In this document: one piece after another, positions 8,625 to 17,754 of the stretch | Position numbering within the stretch: position 1 is the stretch's first letter | How the letters are laid out: each line of letters starts with the position of its first letter | NCBI RefSeq assembly: GCF_000689255.1 | Contig: NZ_HG964446.1 | Span: 4,507,250 to 4,571,249 of the forward strand | DNA: 64,000 nt | Source of the DNA: Mycobacterium triplex | GTDB lineage: Bacteria; Actinomycetota; Actinomycetes; Mycobacteriales; Mycobacteriaceae | Reading direction: 5' to 3' | The notes under the pieces: generated by a model | What the model was told of the DNA's origin: nothing | Databases searched by the model: none | The model's input: the letters and a program-made list of their open reading frames with translations, nothing else | Position numbers and translations under genes: made by a program

Positions 8625-9854
8625 ATGGCTCAGTTCACCCAGGCGCCGATCTTCGACGCCGACCAGCACATGTACGAGACCCCGGAATCGTTGACCAAGT
8701 TTCTCCCGGAGCGCTACGCGCGAGCCGTCCAGTTCGCCCACATCGGGCGCCAGACCCGAATCATCATCAACAACAAGGTCTCTGACTTCATCCCGAACCC
8801 GACATTCGAGCGCGTCGCCGCACCGGGCGCGCATGAGAAGTTCTTCGCCGGACAAAACTCCGACGGGCTCACGCTGCGCGAGATGCAGGGCCCGGCGATC
8901 GCCGCGCCGGCCGCGACACGCAATCCCGACGACCGGATCGCCGAACTCGACCGACAGGGCGTGGTGGAAGCGCTGAACTATCCCACCCTGGCCAGCCTGG
9001 TCGAGCACTCCTCGGCCGACGATCCCGAATTGACGCTGGCGATCATCCACGCGCTGAACCAGTGGATGGGGGAACACTGGACGTTCAACTACCAAAACCG
9101 GGTGTTCTCCACCCCGATCATCAACCTGTCCGAGGTCGACGCCGCCCAGCGTGAGCTGGAGTACCTGCTGGACAACGACGTTCGTGCCGCGCTGATCAAG
9201 CCCGGGCCGGTGAACGGGCTGCACGGCTGGCGCTCCCCGGCGCTACCCGAGTTCGACCCCTTCTGGCGCGACGTCGAGGCCGCCGGGCTGCCGATCGTGC
9301 TGCACGCCAGCTACCCGCCGCTGGACGACTACGTCGCCAAGTGGGAACCGCCGCACACGCAGAACTTCATGGCGCAGAGCGCATTCCGCTGGATGACGTT
9401 GGGCCACCGCGAGATTGCGGACATGATCACCAGCCTGATCTGTCACGGCACGCTGACCCGATTCCCCAAGCTGCGCATCGCCAGCGTCGAGAACGGCAGC
9501 TCGTGGATCTTCCCGCTGTTCCACGATTTCGAAGACCTGCAGAAGAAGATGCCGCAGAATTTCCCCGAGCATCCGCACGACGTGTTCCGGCGCAACATCT
9601 GGGTCAGCCCGTTCTGGGAGGGCTGTGTGGCCGACGTCGTCGACACCGTGGGCTGGGACCGGGTGCTGTTCGGCTCCGACTACCCGCATCCCGAAGGACT
9701 GGCCGAGCCGAAGGGTTTCTGGAAGTACGCCGACGACATGGACGAACGGCGCACCTACGACTTCATGGGCGACAACGCGCGCCGCTTCATGGGCCTGCCG
9801 ATCGCCAACCCCGACCCGAATGCCGCCAAGCCCCCGGCCCTCGCCACCGCCTGA
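8625..9854 (+). CDS. Amidohydrolase-2 family metal-dependent hydrolase
   Basis: 409 aa TIM-barrel protein of the ACMSD/gamma-resorcylate decarboxylase superfamily. N-terminal metal motif DADQHMYE, the barrel His in VLHASYPP, a His at the end of CHGTLTRFP and the late Asp in LFGSDYPHPEG are the expected metal and catalytic positions. Members hydrolyse or decarboxylate cyclic acids; no substrate can be named. It starts 12 bases after the thiolase-like gene and closes this plus-strand unit. A relative of similar length is at 14714-15916, with the same VNHF/DFIPNPTF-like segment, showing paralogy within the island. Confidence 0.85.
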   Translation: MAQFTQAPIFDADQHMYETPESLTKFLPERYARAVQFAHIGRQTRIIINNKVSDFIPNPTFERVAAPGAHEKFFAGQNSDGLTLREMQGPAIAAPAATRNPDDRIAELDRQGVVEALNYPTLASLVEHSSADDPELTLAIIHALNQWMGEHWTFNYQNRVFSTPIINLSEVDAAQRELEYLLDNDVRAALIKPGPVNGLHGWRSPALPEFDPFWRDVEAAGLPIVLHASYPPLDDYVAKWEPPHTQNFMAQSAFRWMTLGHREIADMITSLICHGTLTRFPKLRIASVENGSSWIFPLFHDFEDLQKKMPQNFPEHPHDVFRRNIWVSPFWEGCVADVVDTVGWDRVLFGSDYPHPEGLAEPKGFWKYADDMDERRTYDFMGDNARRFMGLPIANPDPNAAKPPALATA

Positions 9855-9872
9855 GCACGATGGCCTGACTTT

Positions 9873-9936
9873 CGCCGAACGTGCCGTGGTGGCGGCGACA
9901 CGCCGGGGCAACACCGCCATCAGTGCACGTTCGGCG
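9873..9936. repeat. Long-loop inverted repeat between convergent genes
   Basis: CGCCGAACGTGC at 9873-9884 is matched by its exact reverse complement at 9925-9936, around a 40-base GC-rich loop. It lies in the gap between the convergent amidohydrolase and acyl-CoA dehydrogenase genes. No T-run follows. The 11-mer CGCCGAACGTG recurs in the convergent gap at 50514-50524, so this is a candidate dispersed intergenic stem-loop, possibly acting as a bidirectional transcript end. Confidence 0.6.
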
Positions 9937-9949
9937 CAGGGTTGAGGGG

Positions 9950-11143
9950 TCAGGAGACCTTCTTGACCGGCGGTGAGTAGCTGGGCTTGCCCAGCCCGAG
10001 CGTGTACTGCCCGATCATGTTGCGGAACACCTCGAGGGTGCCGCCGTAGATGCCGACCAAAGGCGCGAACCGGTAGACGTATTCGGCGCTGCCGTCGTCG
10101 GCGGCCCCGTCGGCGCCGAACGGCAGGGCCGATGCCGCGCCGTGGATGTCCATCAGGTCCGGGGAGATGTCGCGCATCGTCTGGGCGATGGCGACCCGTC
10201 CGTAGATGTTCGGCGAGGACAACGCCGCCTCCAGGCGGGCCACGCTGCGGCCCAGCCGATAGGCGACCGACTCGTCGTCGACGAGCTTGCGCCCGTTGGG
10301 ATCCGGGCGCGTCACGGCCGTCACCGCGTTGTCGACGGCGGTGGCCATCGAACCGGCCTGGTGCATCATGATCGAGGTGTCCTGCAAGCCGTCGGGTGCG
10401 GCCGCGACCGCGCCGTGCTCGGTGTTGAGCGGCTCGCGCAGCACCGTCCAGCCCGCGTTCACATCGCCCAGCCGGTACTTGTCGTCGACGCGGACGTCGC
10501 TGTAGTAGACGATGTTGGTCCGGTCGCCGTCCACGGTGCGGATGCCCTGGATCTCGATGCCCGGGGAGTCCAGCGGCACCAGGAACATGGTCAGGCTCTT
10601 GTGCTTTGGCGCATCCGGGGCGGTGTTGGTGATCAGGAAGACGTACTGGCAGTTGTGCGCGCCGGTGGTGAACATCTTCGAGCCGTTGACCACCCAGCCC
10701 TCGCCGTCGCGCACGGCGCGGGTTTTGCAGGTGGCGATGTCGGAACCGCCCTCGGGCTCGGTGTAACCGAGGCACAGCCTCACCTCGCCGCTGAAGACCC
10801 GCGGCATCACCTCGTCCTGCAGCTCGGCCGAGCCGAATTTCGCGACCGACCGGGCCACCATTGCGGTCGTCCCCCAGGTCACCCACGGCACGTGGGCGCG
10901 GCGCTTCTCCAGCTCGTAGATGCGCCGGCGCACACGACTGAATCCACCCTCGGATTCCGGCTTCCATTCCTTTGCCAGATAGCCCGCGGCGCCGAGTGCC
11001 AGATGCACGCCCTCGTCGAAGTTGTCACCGGTCTCGCGGTCGCGCCGCAGAACTTCCTCGGTCACATGTGTTTTCAGGAAACCGCGCAATTCCTCGCGAA
11101 ACGCCTTGTCCTCATCCGAAAGCTCCACCCGGGAGAAGTCCAT
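9950..11143 (-). CDS. Acyl-CoA dehydrogenase
   Basis: 397 aa FAD-dependent acyl-CoA dehydrogenase. It introduces the alpha-beta double bond in an acyl-CoA. Conserved features are LGYTEPEGGSDIA (FAD/substrate loop), the WVVNGSKMFTTGA strand, and the terminal YGGTLEVFRNMIGQ segment. The Glu in the last motif occupies the place of the catalytic base in many members. It follows another, shorter acyl-CoA dehydrogenase on the same strand with a 14-base gap. Such adjacent pairs often form alpha2beta2 heterotetramers in actinobacterial steroid catabolism, which is the likely arrangement here. Last gene of the minus operon that begins near 16.8 kb. Confidence 0.9.
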   Translation of the reverse strand: MDFSRVELSDEDKAFREELRGFLKTHVTEEVLRRDRETGDNFDEGVHLALGAAGYLAKEWKPESEGGFSRVRRRIYELEKRRAHVPWVTWGTTAMVARSVAKFGSAELQDEVMPRVFSGEVRLCLGYTEPEGGSDIATCKTRAVRDGEGWVVNGSKMFTTGAHNCQYVFLITNTAPDAPKHKSLTMFLVPLDSPGIEIQGIRTVDGDRTNIVYYSDVRVDDKYRLGDVNAGWTVLREPLNTEHGAVAAAPDGLQDTSIMMHQAGSMATAVDNAVTAVTRPDPNGRKLVDDESVAYRLGRSVARLEAALSSPNIYGRVAIAQTMRDISPDLMDIHGAASALPFGADGAADDGSAEYVYRFAPLVGIYGGTLEVFRNMIGQYTLGLGKPSYSPPVKKVS

Positions 11144-11157
11144 GTTTTACTCCTGTC

Positions 11158-12216
11158 CTAGACGGCCGCTGCGGCGCTCTCGCGGGCGGTCACGATCTCG
11201 GCGACCCGCTTGGCCGTGGCACCCGGATCCCCGGCCGCCAGCGGCCAACCCCGGGCCCGCACCAGGTACGCCGTCGCCGCGGCTTCGGACGAAACACCCA
11301 GTCCGCCTTGGATATGCACGGCCATGGTGGCCGCCTTGGCCGCCTCCTCGGCCATGAACACGAACGCCGACGGCGCCAGCTCGGCGCGTTCGTCCGGTTC
11401 GTTGTCCAGGAACCAGGCCGCCCGCCGGGCCAGGTTGCGCCCGCCCTGCACGGTGATCGCCATGTTGGCCAGCGGATGCGAAATGGCCTGCAGCGTTGAG
11501 ATCGGGACGCCCAACGTGTAACGGGTCTTGGCGAACTCGGCCGCGATGGTCATCGTCTCCTCGACCAGGCCCACCAGGGCCGCCGCGGTCAACAGCCGCC
11601 ACTCGTCCAGCGCGAGTACGTAATTGGCCAGCGCTTCGGGCCCCCGCGCGATGACCGTGCGGGTGTCGGCGTTGGCCGGATCGACCCAGGCCATCGGCAA
11701 CCGGCCCAAGTTGTCGACCTTGGCGGGCCGGGTTCCGAAGGTCAGGCGCACCACCTCGTCGCCGTCGCGGACGATGATGTGGTCGGCGATCGACCCGGTC
11801 GGGATCAGCCGCACGCCCGGCGCGCCGTCGATCCGCGCGTCGATGCCGGCGAGCTGTTCACCGTCGGCGACGCCGGCGGTGTCGACGCCCAGCGCCCCCA
11901 GCCGGCCCAGCAGCCGAGCCGCGCACACATGGTCGACCCACGGCACCGGCGCCAGCGAACGCCCGATCTCTTCGGCCACCAGCGTGAGGTCGACCAGCGT
12001 CGCGCCGTCGCCACCACTGGACTCGGGCAGCGCCATCGTGGTCGCGCCCATCGCGCACAACCGCTCCCACAGGTTCTTGTCGAACCCGGAAGGCTCCGCC
12101 GCGCGCACAGTTTCGATCGAGCAGTGCGTCTTGAAGAATTGCTTGTACGCGTTCTGCAGGTCCACATGGTGGTCGGACAGGCTGTAGTCCAGCCTGCGCA
12201 GCTCGTAGCGGTCCAT
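11158..12216 (-). CDS. Acyl-CoA dehydrogenase, short partner subunit
   Basis: 352 aa, shorter and more divergent than its neighbour. It keeps the N-terminal helical domain, the beta-domain and the C-terminal helical bundle (VHIQGGLGVSSE), but the GGxxEIxRN catalytic segment is not clear. It is probably the second subunit of a heteromeric dehydrogenase with 9950-11143. ATG 12216 is chosen because AGGAG lies 8 bases upstream; the in-frame GTG at 12222 overlaps the previous stop but sits only 2 bases from that ribosome-binding site. Confidence 0.85.
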   Translation of the reverse strand: MDRYELRRLDYSLSDHHVDLQNAYKQFFKTHCSIETVRAAEPSGFDKNLWERLCAMGATTMALPESSGGDGATLVDLTLVAEEIGRSLAPVPWVDHVCAARLLGRLGALGVDTAGVADGEQLAGIDARIDGAPGVRLIPTGSIADHIIVRDGDEVVRLTFGTRPAKVDNLGRLPMAWVDPANADTRTVIARGPEALANYVLALDEWRLLTAAALVGLVEETMTIAAEFAKTRYTLGVPISTLQAISHPLANMAITVQGGRNLARRAAWFLDNEPDERAELAPSAFVFMAEEAAKAATMAVHIQGGLGVSSEAAATAYLVRARGWPLAAGDPGATAKRVAEIVTARESAAAAV

Positions 12217-12218
12217 GG

Positions 12219-13049
12219 TCACTGCTCCTGTCCGAAGAAGAATTCCTGGGCGTTGTTGTACAGGTAGTTGTCCAGTACCTCGGCGGGCAGGTCCAGGGCG
12301 CGGGCTTCGGGGATCACCCGGCGCATTCGCAGGACCGGCCAGTCGGACGCGTAGATGACCTTGTTCGGGCCGCGGGTGCGCATGTAGTGCAGCAGGCTTT
12401 CCGGCAGCCGCTTGGGCGACCAGGCCGACGTCATCAGACGCAGGTTTTCATACTTGAGCAACAGCCGGATCGCGATGTCCCACCACGGATCGGCGCCGTG
12501 GATCATGCACAGCTTGAGCTCCGGGAAGCGCACGCACACCCGGTCGAGGTGGATGGGGTTCTGTACCTCACCGGGGATCGGTGGCCCCGGAATGCCGGTG
12601 TTGACGCACAGCGGCAGGCCCAGTTCCGCGCACTTGGCGTAGAGCGGGTAGTAGACGGCATCGCTGGGCGGATACTGGCCGTCACCCCAAAAACTGGGTC
12701 CCACCACGGCATAGACGACCGGCAGATCGCGCACGATCGCGGTCAGCTCGCGCAGCGGCCCCACCGGCCGCAGCAGGTTGACCCCACCCATGGCCAGTGC
12801 GAAGCGGTCCGGCTTGGCCTCGACGAACTTTCGTGCGGTGGTCGACGGGCTGGCGAGGTTGTCCATCAAGACCGCCTTCTGCACCCCGTGGGTGTCCATC
12901 TCGTCGAGGAGCTCGGACAAATCGACCGGCGCGAACATCGACTGCGGGCCCTTGAAGTAGTCGTCGCGGACCTTGAGCATCCAGGTGGGCTGGGAGTCGG
13001 CCTCGCCGAAGTGCACGTTGATCAGGCAGTCGATCGCTTTGTCGTTCAT
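12219..13049 (-). CDS. Amidohydrolase-2 family protein, short form
   Basis: 276 aa, a shorter member of the same TIM-barrel family as 8625 and 14714. Visible are DCLINVHFG at the N-terminus (the first metal motif reads NVH), LCVNTGIPGPP, the barrel-end CMIHGADPWW and the late Asp in YASDWPV. It is likely a hydrolase or decarboxylase acting on an intermediate; the specific reaction is unknown. The ATG overlaps the stop of the upstream ligase (ATGA), indicating tight coupling. Confidence 0.82.
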   Translation of the reverse strand: MNDKAIDCLINVHFGEADSQPTWMLKVRDDYFKGPQSMFAPVDLSELLDEMDTHGVQKAVLMDNLASPSTTARKFVEAKPDRFALAMGGVNLLRPVGPLRELTAIVRDLPVVYAVVGPSFWGDGQYPPSDAVYYPLYAKCAELGLPLCVNTGIPGPPIPGEVQNPIHLDRVCVRFPELKLCMIHGADPWWDIAIRLLLKYENLRLMTSAWSPKRLPESLLHYMRTRGPNKVIYASDWPVLRMRRVIPEARALDLPAEVLDNYLYNNAQEFFFGQEQ

Positions 13050-14701
13050 GCGGGTCCTTCTGCATCGGCGCCGGCCAATGCGGTAGCCGGAAGCTGTTCT
13101 GCGGCAACTTGTTTGGCCCATCGGTAGTTCGGCTTGCCGTTGCCCAGGCGCTGCACCTGCTCGACGAACAGGATGGCCTTGGGCGCCTTGAAGTGGGCCA
13201 GCTGCGACTTGCACAGCGTGGCGAGCTCGGCTTCTTCGACGACGCCGGCGCCGGGCGCCACCGCGACCAGCGCGACGACTTCCTGGCCCCACCGCTCGCT
13301 GGCCCGCCCGACGACCAACGCGTCGGCGACGCCGGGGTGGGTGCGCAGTACTTCTTCGACTTCTTCGACGAAGACCTTTTCGCCGCCGGTGTTGACCACC
13401 AGCGAGTCGCGTCCGTACAGGCGCAGCGTGCCGTCTTGTTCGATGCTCGCCCGGTCGCCGGGGATCACCACCCGCATGCCGTCGATCTCCGGAAAGGTGC
13501 GCTGCGTGGCCTCGGCGTCGTCGAAGTAGCCCAGCGGAATCCGGCCACTTCTTGCCACCCAACCGATTTCGGGATCGCCGGGCGCCAGGAACCGGGTGCG
13601 GTCCTCGGACACCACCGCTCCGCCCTCGCGGAGCACGAAGGTCTCGCTCTGCGTACCGCGTTGACTGTGCCCGAACCCCATGTTCCCGGATTCCGACGAG
13701 CCGTAGCCGTCGATGATGGTGACCTGTGGCAGCTTTTCCATCAGCGCATGCTTGAACTTCGGATTCGTCGCGGCCCCACCGGTGCCGATCCCGTTCAGCG
13801 CCGACAGGTCGTAGCAACCTCGTTGCAACTCGGCGACCAGCGGGCCGGCGTACGCGTCACCGACCATGGTCATCATGCCGACCCCTTCGCGCTCGGCGGT
13901 CTCCCATACCGCGCGCGCGTCGAGTTTGCCCCGGCCGTCATAGAGCACCGCGGTGAAACCGCTCATGATCGCCGCGAAGGCGGTCCACATGCCGGCCGCG
14001 TGCATCAGCGGAGAGACCGCGAACCACGGCTGGCCTCCCCCGCGCACCTTGGCGTGGATCTCGTCGACGCCGGAGTGGTCGGCCCCGACCATCGACGCCA
14101 CGTACATGTCGGATTGGCGCCACAGCACCCCCTTGGGACGGCCGGTCGTCCCGCCGGTGCACATCATGATCAGGTCGTCGGGCGATCCGGGAGCCGGCTT
14201 GCCCGAACCCCCCTGCGCCAGTGCATCATCCAGCGTCACCGCGCCCGGCAGTTCGGCGGCGTCGCTGCCGTCGTCGATCGAGATCAGCAGTTCGGCACCG
14301 TCCGACGGCAGCACCTCGGCGCACCGCGCACCGAGCGATCGATGGTAGATGATGCCGCGCGGCCGGACGTAGCAGAGCAGGTCGGCGATCTCGCGCGGTG
14401 AATAGCTGTAGTTCACGTTGACCGGGACCACGCGGGCTTTCAGGCACGCGATCACCGCGTCCGGGTACAGGTCGTTGTACATCAGCAGCGCAACCCGGTC
14501 CTGACCGCACTCCCAGCGGTTCAGCGTGTCCCGTTCGCGATGCGCCCCGAAGCCGTTGGCGCTCAAGAAGTTCGCTAATCGACTGGTTCGGTCTGCCGAC
14601 TCGGCGAAGGTGCTGCGCCGGGTTCCGCAGACCGTCATCAAACGGTCGGGAATGACGTCGGCGATCGCGTCGAGCACCGCCCCGACGGTCCATTCACTCA
14701 C
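13046..14701 (-). CDS. Acyl-CoA synthetase (AMP-forming)
   Basis: 551 aa. Phosphate-binding loop CTGGTTGRPKG at about 181-191, GYGSSESG (A5), GDRAS and YGRDSLVVNTGGEKVFVEEVE (A8), and a C-terminal Lys in GNGKPNYRW. Most similar in layout to the ligase at 868-2520: both have the CTGG/YTGG loop form and an extra loop near residues 50-68 (FGAHRER...GQD). It activates an acid to the CoA ester for the dehydrogenases and hydratase in the same operon. GTG start. Confidence 0.9.
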   Translation of the reverse strand: MSEWTVGAVLDAIADVIPDRLMTVCGTRRSTFAESADRTSRLANFLSANGFGAHRERDTLNRWECGQDRVALLMYNDLYPDAVIACLKARVVPVNVNYSYSPREIADLLCYVRPRGIIYHRSLGARCAEVLPSDGAELLISIDDGSDAAELPGAVTLDDALAQGGSGKPAPGSPDDLIMMCTGGTTGRPKGVLWRQSDMYVASMVGADHSGVDEIHAKVRGGGQPWFAVSPLMHAAGMWTAFAAIMSGFTAVLYDGRGKLDARAVWETAEREGVGMMTMVGDAYAGPLVAELQRGCYDLSALNGIGTGGAATNPKFKHALMEKLPQVTIIDGYGSSESGNMGFGHSQRGTQSETFVLREGGAVVSEDRTRFLAPGDPEIGWVARSGRIPLGYFDDAEATQRTFPEIDGMRVVIPGDRASIEQDGTLRLYGRDSLVVNTGGEKVFVEEVEEVLRTHPGVADALVVGRASERWGQEVVALVAVAPGAGVVEEAELATLCKSQLAHFKAPKAILFVEQVQRLGNGKPNYRWAKQVAAEQLPATALAGADAEGPA

Positions 14702-14713
14702 TGCCCGGGCCGC

Positions 14714-15916
14714 CTAGGCCGCCACGGTGGCTTTGACGCCGAGAAGGTCTAACGCGTTGTCGCGCATGATCTTTCGGATATCCGACTCGCTGAAGGCGGT
14801 GAGTTCCTCGGCGAACGACACCGGCGACTCGAGACCTTCGCCGTGCGGCCAGTCGGAGCCGAACAAGATCTTGTCCACGCCGATGACCTCGGCCAGCTCC
14901 GGGAGGTCGTCCTCGTAGTACGGGGCAATCCAGACGTTGTTGCGCAGCTGCTCCACCGGATCCTCGGGGAAGTCGCGCGGCTGGGTGTTGGCCGCCTTCT
15001 TCAGGCGCTTGACCAGCCGATGCACGAAATACGAACCGTTTTCGATGCTGACCGCCTTCAGTTTGGGGTGGCGGGTGAAGACACCGTGCACGATCATCGA
15101 GGCCATCGTGTCGTGGATCGCCCGGTCGTCGAGCAGCACGTTGTCCAACGGGTCCTTGGCGCCGAACCCTTCGAACGTCGCCTTGCCGCCCCACGCCGCC
15201 GCGATGTGCAGATAACCGCTGTCGGACAGGTGGAATCCCACCGGCACCCCCGCCTCGGCCAGCCGGGCCCAGACCGGGTCGTGGCTCGGATGCCCCAGCG
15301 ACCGCGGCTTGACCAAGCCGGGCACCGGCGCCGGCCGCACCAGCACCAGCTTGGCGCCGCGCGCCAACACGAAGTCGACCTCTTCCCGTGCCTTGGCCGG
15401 ATCGGCCAGCGAGATGATCGGCGCGGAGATGATGCGGCGATCCGGACGGTCGAAACCCCAGTCCTCGTCAAGCCAGAGGTTGAAGGCGTGCACCGACGCC
15501 ATCGTCGCCTCGATGTCGTGCTTGAGCGCCTCCTCCACCCCGCACCCGAACGTCGGCAGCATGAAGACGGTGTCGATGTCCTGGGTGTCCATCACGGTGA
15601 TGCGGGCGTCACGGTTCTGGTACTCCGGGTGTTCGGCCAGCCGCTCGACCTTCATCAGCGACGCCGGGTCGACGCCCTCGGGGATCTCACCGCGGAACAA
15701 CAGGTCCAAACAGCCCGGCACGATGATCGGGTCGAAGGTGGGGTTGGGGACGAAGTGGTTCACCCGTCCCCCGATCACGGCCAAGGTTCGCTTGCCCTGG
15801 GTGACCATCTGCACGCCGCGGGTCTTGAACGGCTTGTCCAGGTGCCGGGTGAACGCATCCAGCGGTTCGTAGTAGTGGTTGTCGACGTCAATCGCCTTGT
15901 AGCTCAAGCTGTTCAT
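14714..15916 (-). CDS. Amidohydrolase-2 family metal-dependent hydrolase
   Basis: 400 aa TIM-barrel protein. Metal and catalytic landmarks are DVDNHYYE near residue 10, the barrel His in GFHLSDSG, a His in IVHGVFTRHP and the Asp in LFGSDWPHGEG. It is a paralogue of 8625-9854 (same length, same NHFVPNPTF-like segment near residue 55). It lies between an enoyl-CoA hydratase and a ligase in the minus operon. Product class is secure, substrate is not. Confidence 0.85.
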   Translation of the reverse strand: MNSLSYKAIDVDNHYYEPLDAFTRHLDKPFKTRGVQMVTQGKRTLAVIGGRVNHFVPNPTFDPIIVPGCLDLLFRGEIPEGVDPASLMKVERLAEHPEYQNRDARITVMDTQDIDTVFMLPTFGCGVEEALKHDIEATMASVHAFNLWLDEDWGFDRPDRRIISAPIISLADPAKAREEVDFVLARGAKLVLVRPAPVPGLVKPRSLGHPSHDPVWARLAEAGVPVGFHLSDSGYLHIAAAWGGKATFEGFGAKDPLDNVLLDDRAIHDTMASMIVHGVFTRHPKLKAVSIENGSYFVHRLVKRLKKAANTQPRDFPEDPVEQLRNNVWIAPYYEDDLPELAEVIGVDKILFGSDWPHGEGLESPVSFAEELTAFSESDIRKIMRDNALDLLGVKATVAA

Positions 15917-15934
15917 GATCTTCCTTTCCGGGCG

Positions 15935-16783
15935 CTACGCGTCGGTTGAGCTGAGTGAAGGAAACCGCGGGGGCCGCTTCTCGAGGAAGCTGGTGATCCC
16001 CTCGATGACGTCCGGCCGCGACATCGCCTCGTGCACCAGGACTTCGGAGCGGTCGTTGGCGTCCACAACATCGCGGGTGGTGTCGCCGTAGACCTGACGC
16101 TTGATCACCGCCATCGATGCGGGCGAGCAGTTGGCGGCCATGTCCTCGGCGTATTCCAGGGCACGCTTCATCAGGTCGTCGGCCGCCACGACCTCCTTGA
16201 CCAGGCCCAGCTCGGCGGCCTCCTCGGCGAGAAACGTGCGGCCGCTCAGCAGCAGATCAAGGGTGACTCCCATGCTGGTCAGCCGGGGCAGGATCCAGGA
16301 GATCCCGAATTCGGCGATCAGGCCGCGGCGCGAGAACACCGCGCCGAATTTGGCGCCGGCCGCGGCGAACCGGACGTCGCACATCAGCGCCTGGGTCAGA
16401 CCGATGCCGACGCACGCGCCGTTGACGGCGGCGATGACGGGCTTGCGCAGCGTGGTCACGAAGTGTGGTGGCCGCTCGCCAACCAGGTCGGCCAGGTTCG
16501 TCTGGCCCGCCCTGTCCATCGACTCGGCGACCTGGGCCGCCCCGCCCGGCGCGCCGAGGTAGGCGCCGGCGCAGAATCCCCTGCCCCGACCGGTCAGCAC
16601 GATCACCCGGATGGCGGGGTCGGCTTCGGCACGGTCGATGCCGGCGTAGAACCCCGCGGCGATGTCGGGACCCCACGCATTGAGGCGGTCCGGCCGGTTG
16701 AACGTCAGGATCGCGACGCCGCTGTCGGTGGCCTCGTAGAGCACCGCATCGTCGGTGTCGGAGGCACCGTCGCTGCCGGACAT
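15935..16783 (-). CDS. Enoyl-CoA hydratase/isomerase family protein
   Basis: 282 aa crotonase-fold protein, first gene of the six-gene minus operon. The oxyanion-hole strands are GRGFCAGAY and VNGACVGIGL; IAEFGISWILPRL carries the Glu at one of the usual catalytic places. It adds water to, or isomerises, the enoyl-CoA made by the dehydrogenases. ATG 16783 is preferred: a strong AGGAGG (16800-16795) lies 11 bases upstream, whereas the in-frame GTG at 16795 overlaps that ribosome-binding site. Operator B is 56 bases upstream. Confidence 0.9.
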   Translation of the reverse strand: MSGSDGASDTDDAVLYEATDSGVAILTFNRPDRLNAWGPDIAAGFYAGIDRAEADPAIRVIVLTGRGRGFCAGAYLGAPGGAAQVAESMDRAGQTNLADLVGERPPHFVTTLRKPVIAAVNGACVGIGLTQALMCDVRFAAAGAKFGAVFSRRGLIAEFGISWILPRLTSMGVTLDLLLSGRTFLAEEAAELGLVKEVVAADDLMKRALEYAEDMAANCSPASMAVIKRQVYGDTTRDVVDANDRSEVLVHEAMSRPDVIEGITSFLEKRPPRFPSLSSTDA

Positions 16784-16838
16784 CTTCCGCGGCACCTCCT
16801 GATGCTTTGACTACGGATTTCGGTGGGCTTTGTACCCA

Positions 16839-16857
16839 TACTGTATACCTATCGGTA
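16839..16857. promoter_or_regulatory. TetR-type operator, copy B
   Basis: TACTGTATACCTATCGGTA is an imperfect 19-bp inverted repeat with the shared TACTGTA-N9-GTA frame. It lies upstream of the minus-strand hydratase operon. The adjoining bases TACCCATAC(T/A)GTA also match, in reverse, the TACTGTATGGGTA core of copy D, so two overlapping half-sites may be present. Confidence 0.65.
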
Positions 16858-17075
16858 CTGCATTCCACAACTGCGCTCGCGGCCCCGCGAACCGGCGTCA
16901 AACAGCGAATTTCACGATGCGCAACCGTGCTCCCGGCGACGGTGAAAGGCCCGGCCCGCGGCGGCAACGGCAAGGCGAAATCTTCGGCAACGAATGCGAA
17001 GCGTTGTTTGGGATAGCGACTCGCCGGGTTACCGACACCCAGGACTTCAAATTCTGGCAGCTAAGGGGACGAGTC

Positions 17076-17354
17076 GTGAGATCGACAGTGAACGCGGTCG
17101 TGCATCGCCTCAAACAGGCGCGGTCGGCGGTGCTCAAGATCCAGGCGGCGTGGGCGGGAACTCAATTCCTGCTCGCGCTGGGACCGCTGGGTGTACTGAT
17201 CGTGCTCGTCTTGTGGGCGCGACGGCGCCGAAACAGCGACGAGCCTGCGCAGACGGACACCGCGGCGGCGCCTGCGACGAATGCCGGAACCGAAGAAAGC
17301 GTGCCGGTGACCGCGAATTCGGCAGCCGCCGCTGCTCAGGGGCCGGCGCACTGA
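17076..17354 (+). CDS. Small single-pass membrane protein
   Basis: 92 aa. One hydrophobic segment (FLLALGPLGVLIVLVLWA, about residues 31-48) is followed by a RRRR stop-transfer patch and an Ala/Thr/Glu-rich low-complexity tail, so the C-terminus is probably cytoplasmic. I do not recognise a function. The GTG start is set by AAGGGGAC upstream; the longer in-frame opening from 16830 crosses operator B's surroundings and looks non-coding. It lies 98 bases before the CsbD-like gene and is not obviously part of the catabolic pathway. Confidence 0.65.
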   Translation: MRSTVNAVVHRLKQARSAVLKIQAAWAGTQFLLALGPLGVLIVLVLWARRRRNSDEPAQTDTAAAPATNAGTEESVPVTANSAAAAAQGPAH

Positions 17355-17452
17355 AGCTGTGGCGAGCGCCACGTTCCGATCGTGTTTTCCGCCATCGGGC
17401 GGCCGGGAAGAGGTATGGGTGAGACCCACTAGGCAGGAGGAGGGAATCGCCA

Positions 17453-17671
17453 ATGGTTGACGTCATCAGGGGCGTCGTCGAGGACATCGTCGGCAAGGCC
17501 AAGGAAGTAGTCGGGACGGTCGCGGGTCGCAACGACTGGATCACCGGAGGTCAGGCGCAGCAGGACAAGGCAGAAGCGCTGCGCAACGCCGCAAAGAAAG
17601 AAGCCCAAGCCGACAAGGCTCGCGCCGAAGCGAAAGTTCACCAGGCGCGCCAGCGCGCCGAACAGAACTAG
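17453..17671 (+). CDS. CsbD-like small stress protein
   Basis: 72 aa, highly charged, almost wholly helical, rich in Ala, Lys, Glu and Gln. It has the CsbD-type opening (VVEDIVGKAKEVVG...ITGGQAQQDKAEA) with the Gly-rich turn and no Cys. In mycobacteria such proteins are annotated as CsbD-like or microaggregate-binding proteins; a molecular function is not established. AGGAGGAGGGAA just upstream of the ATG is an unusually strong ribosome-binding site and suggests high expression. A strong hairpin follows at 17692-17720. Confidence 0.8.
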   Translation: MVDVIRGVVEDIVGKAKEVVGTVAGRNDWITGGQAQQDKAEALRNAAKKEAQADKARAEAKVHQARQRAEQN

Positions 17672-17691
17672 TCGACGTGCCACGTGCGCTA

Positions 17692-17720
17692 GGCCCGGTC
17701 ACCACCTCGGTGGCCGGGCC
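17692..17720. terminator. Strong hairpin between convergent genes
   Basis: GGCCCGGTCACC pairs with GGTGGCCGGGCC (12 bp, one G-U) around a five-base loop, 20 bases past the CsbD-like stop and before the convergent DapA-family stop. There is no U-run, as is common for mycobacterial terminators. Confidence 0.7.
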
Positions 17721-17754
17721 GTCGCATAGGCTTGCGGTACAAGGGATTTGGCAT

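Noticed and set aside
16830..17075. N-terminal extension of the small membrane protein
   Set aside because: It starts inside the operator region, has poor codon pattern, and the GTG at 17076 has a good ribosome-binding site.
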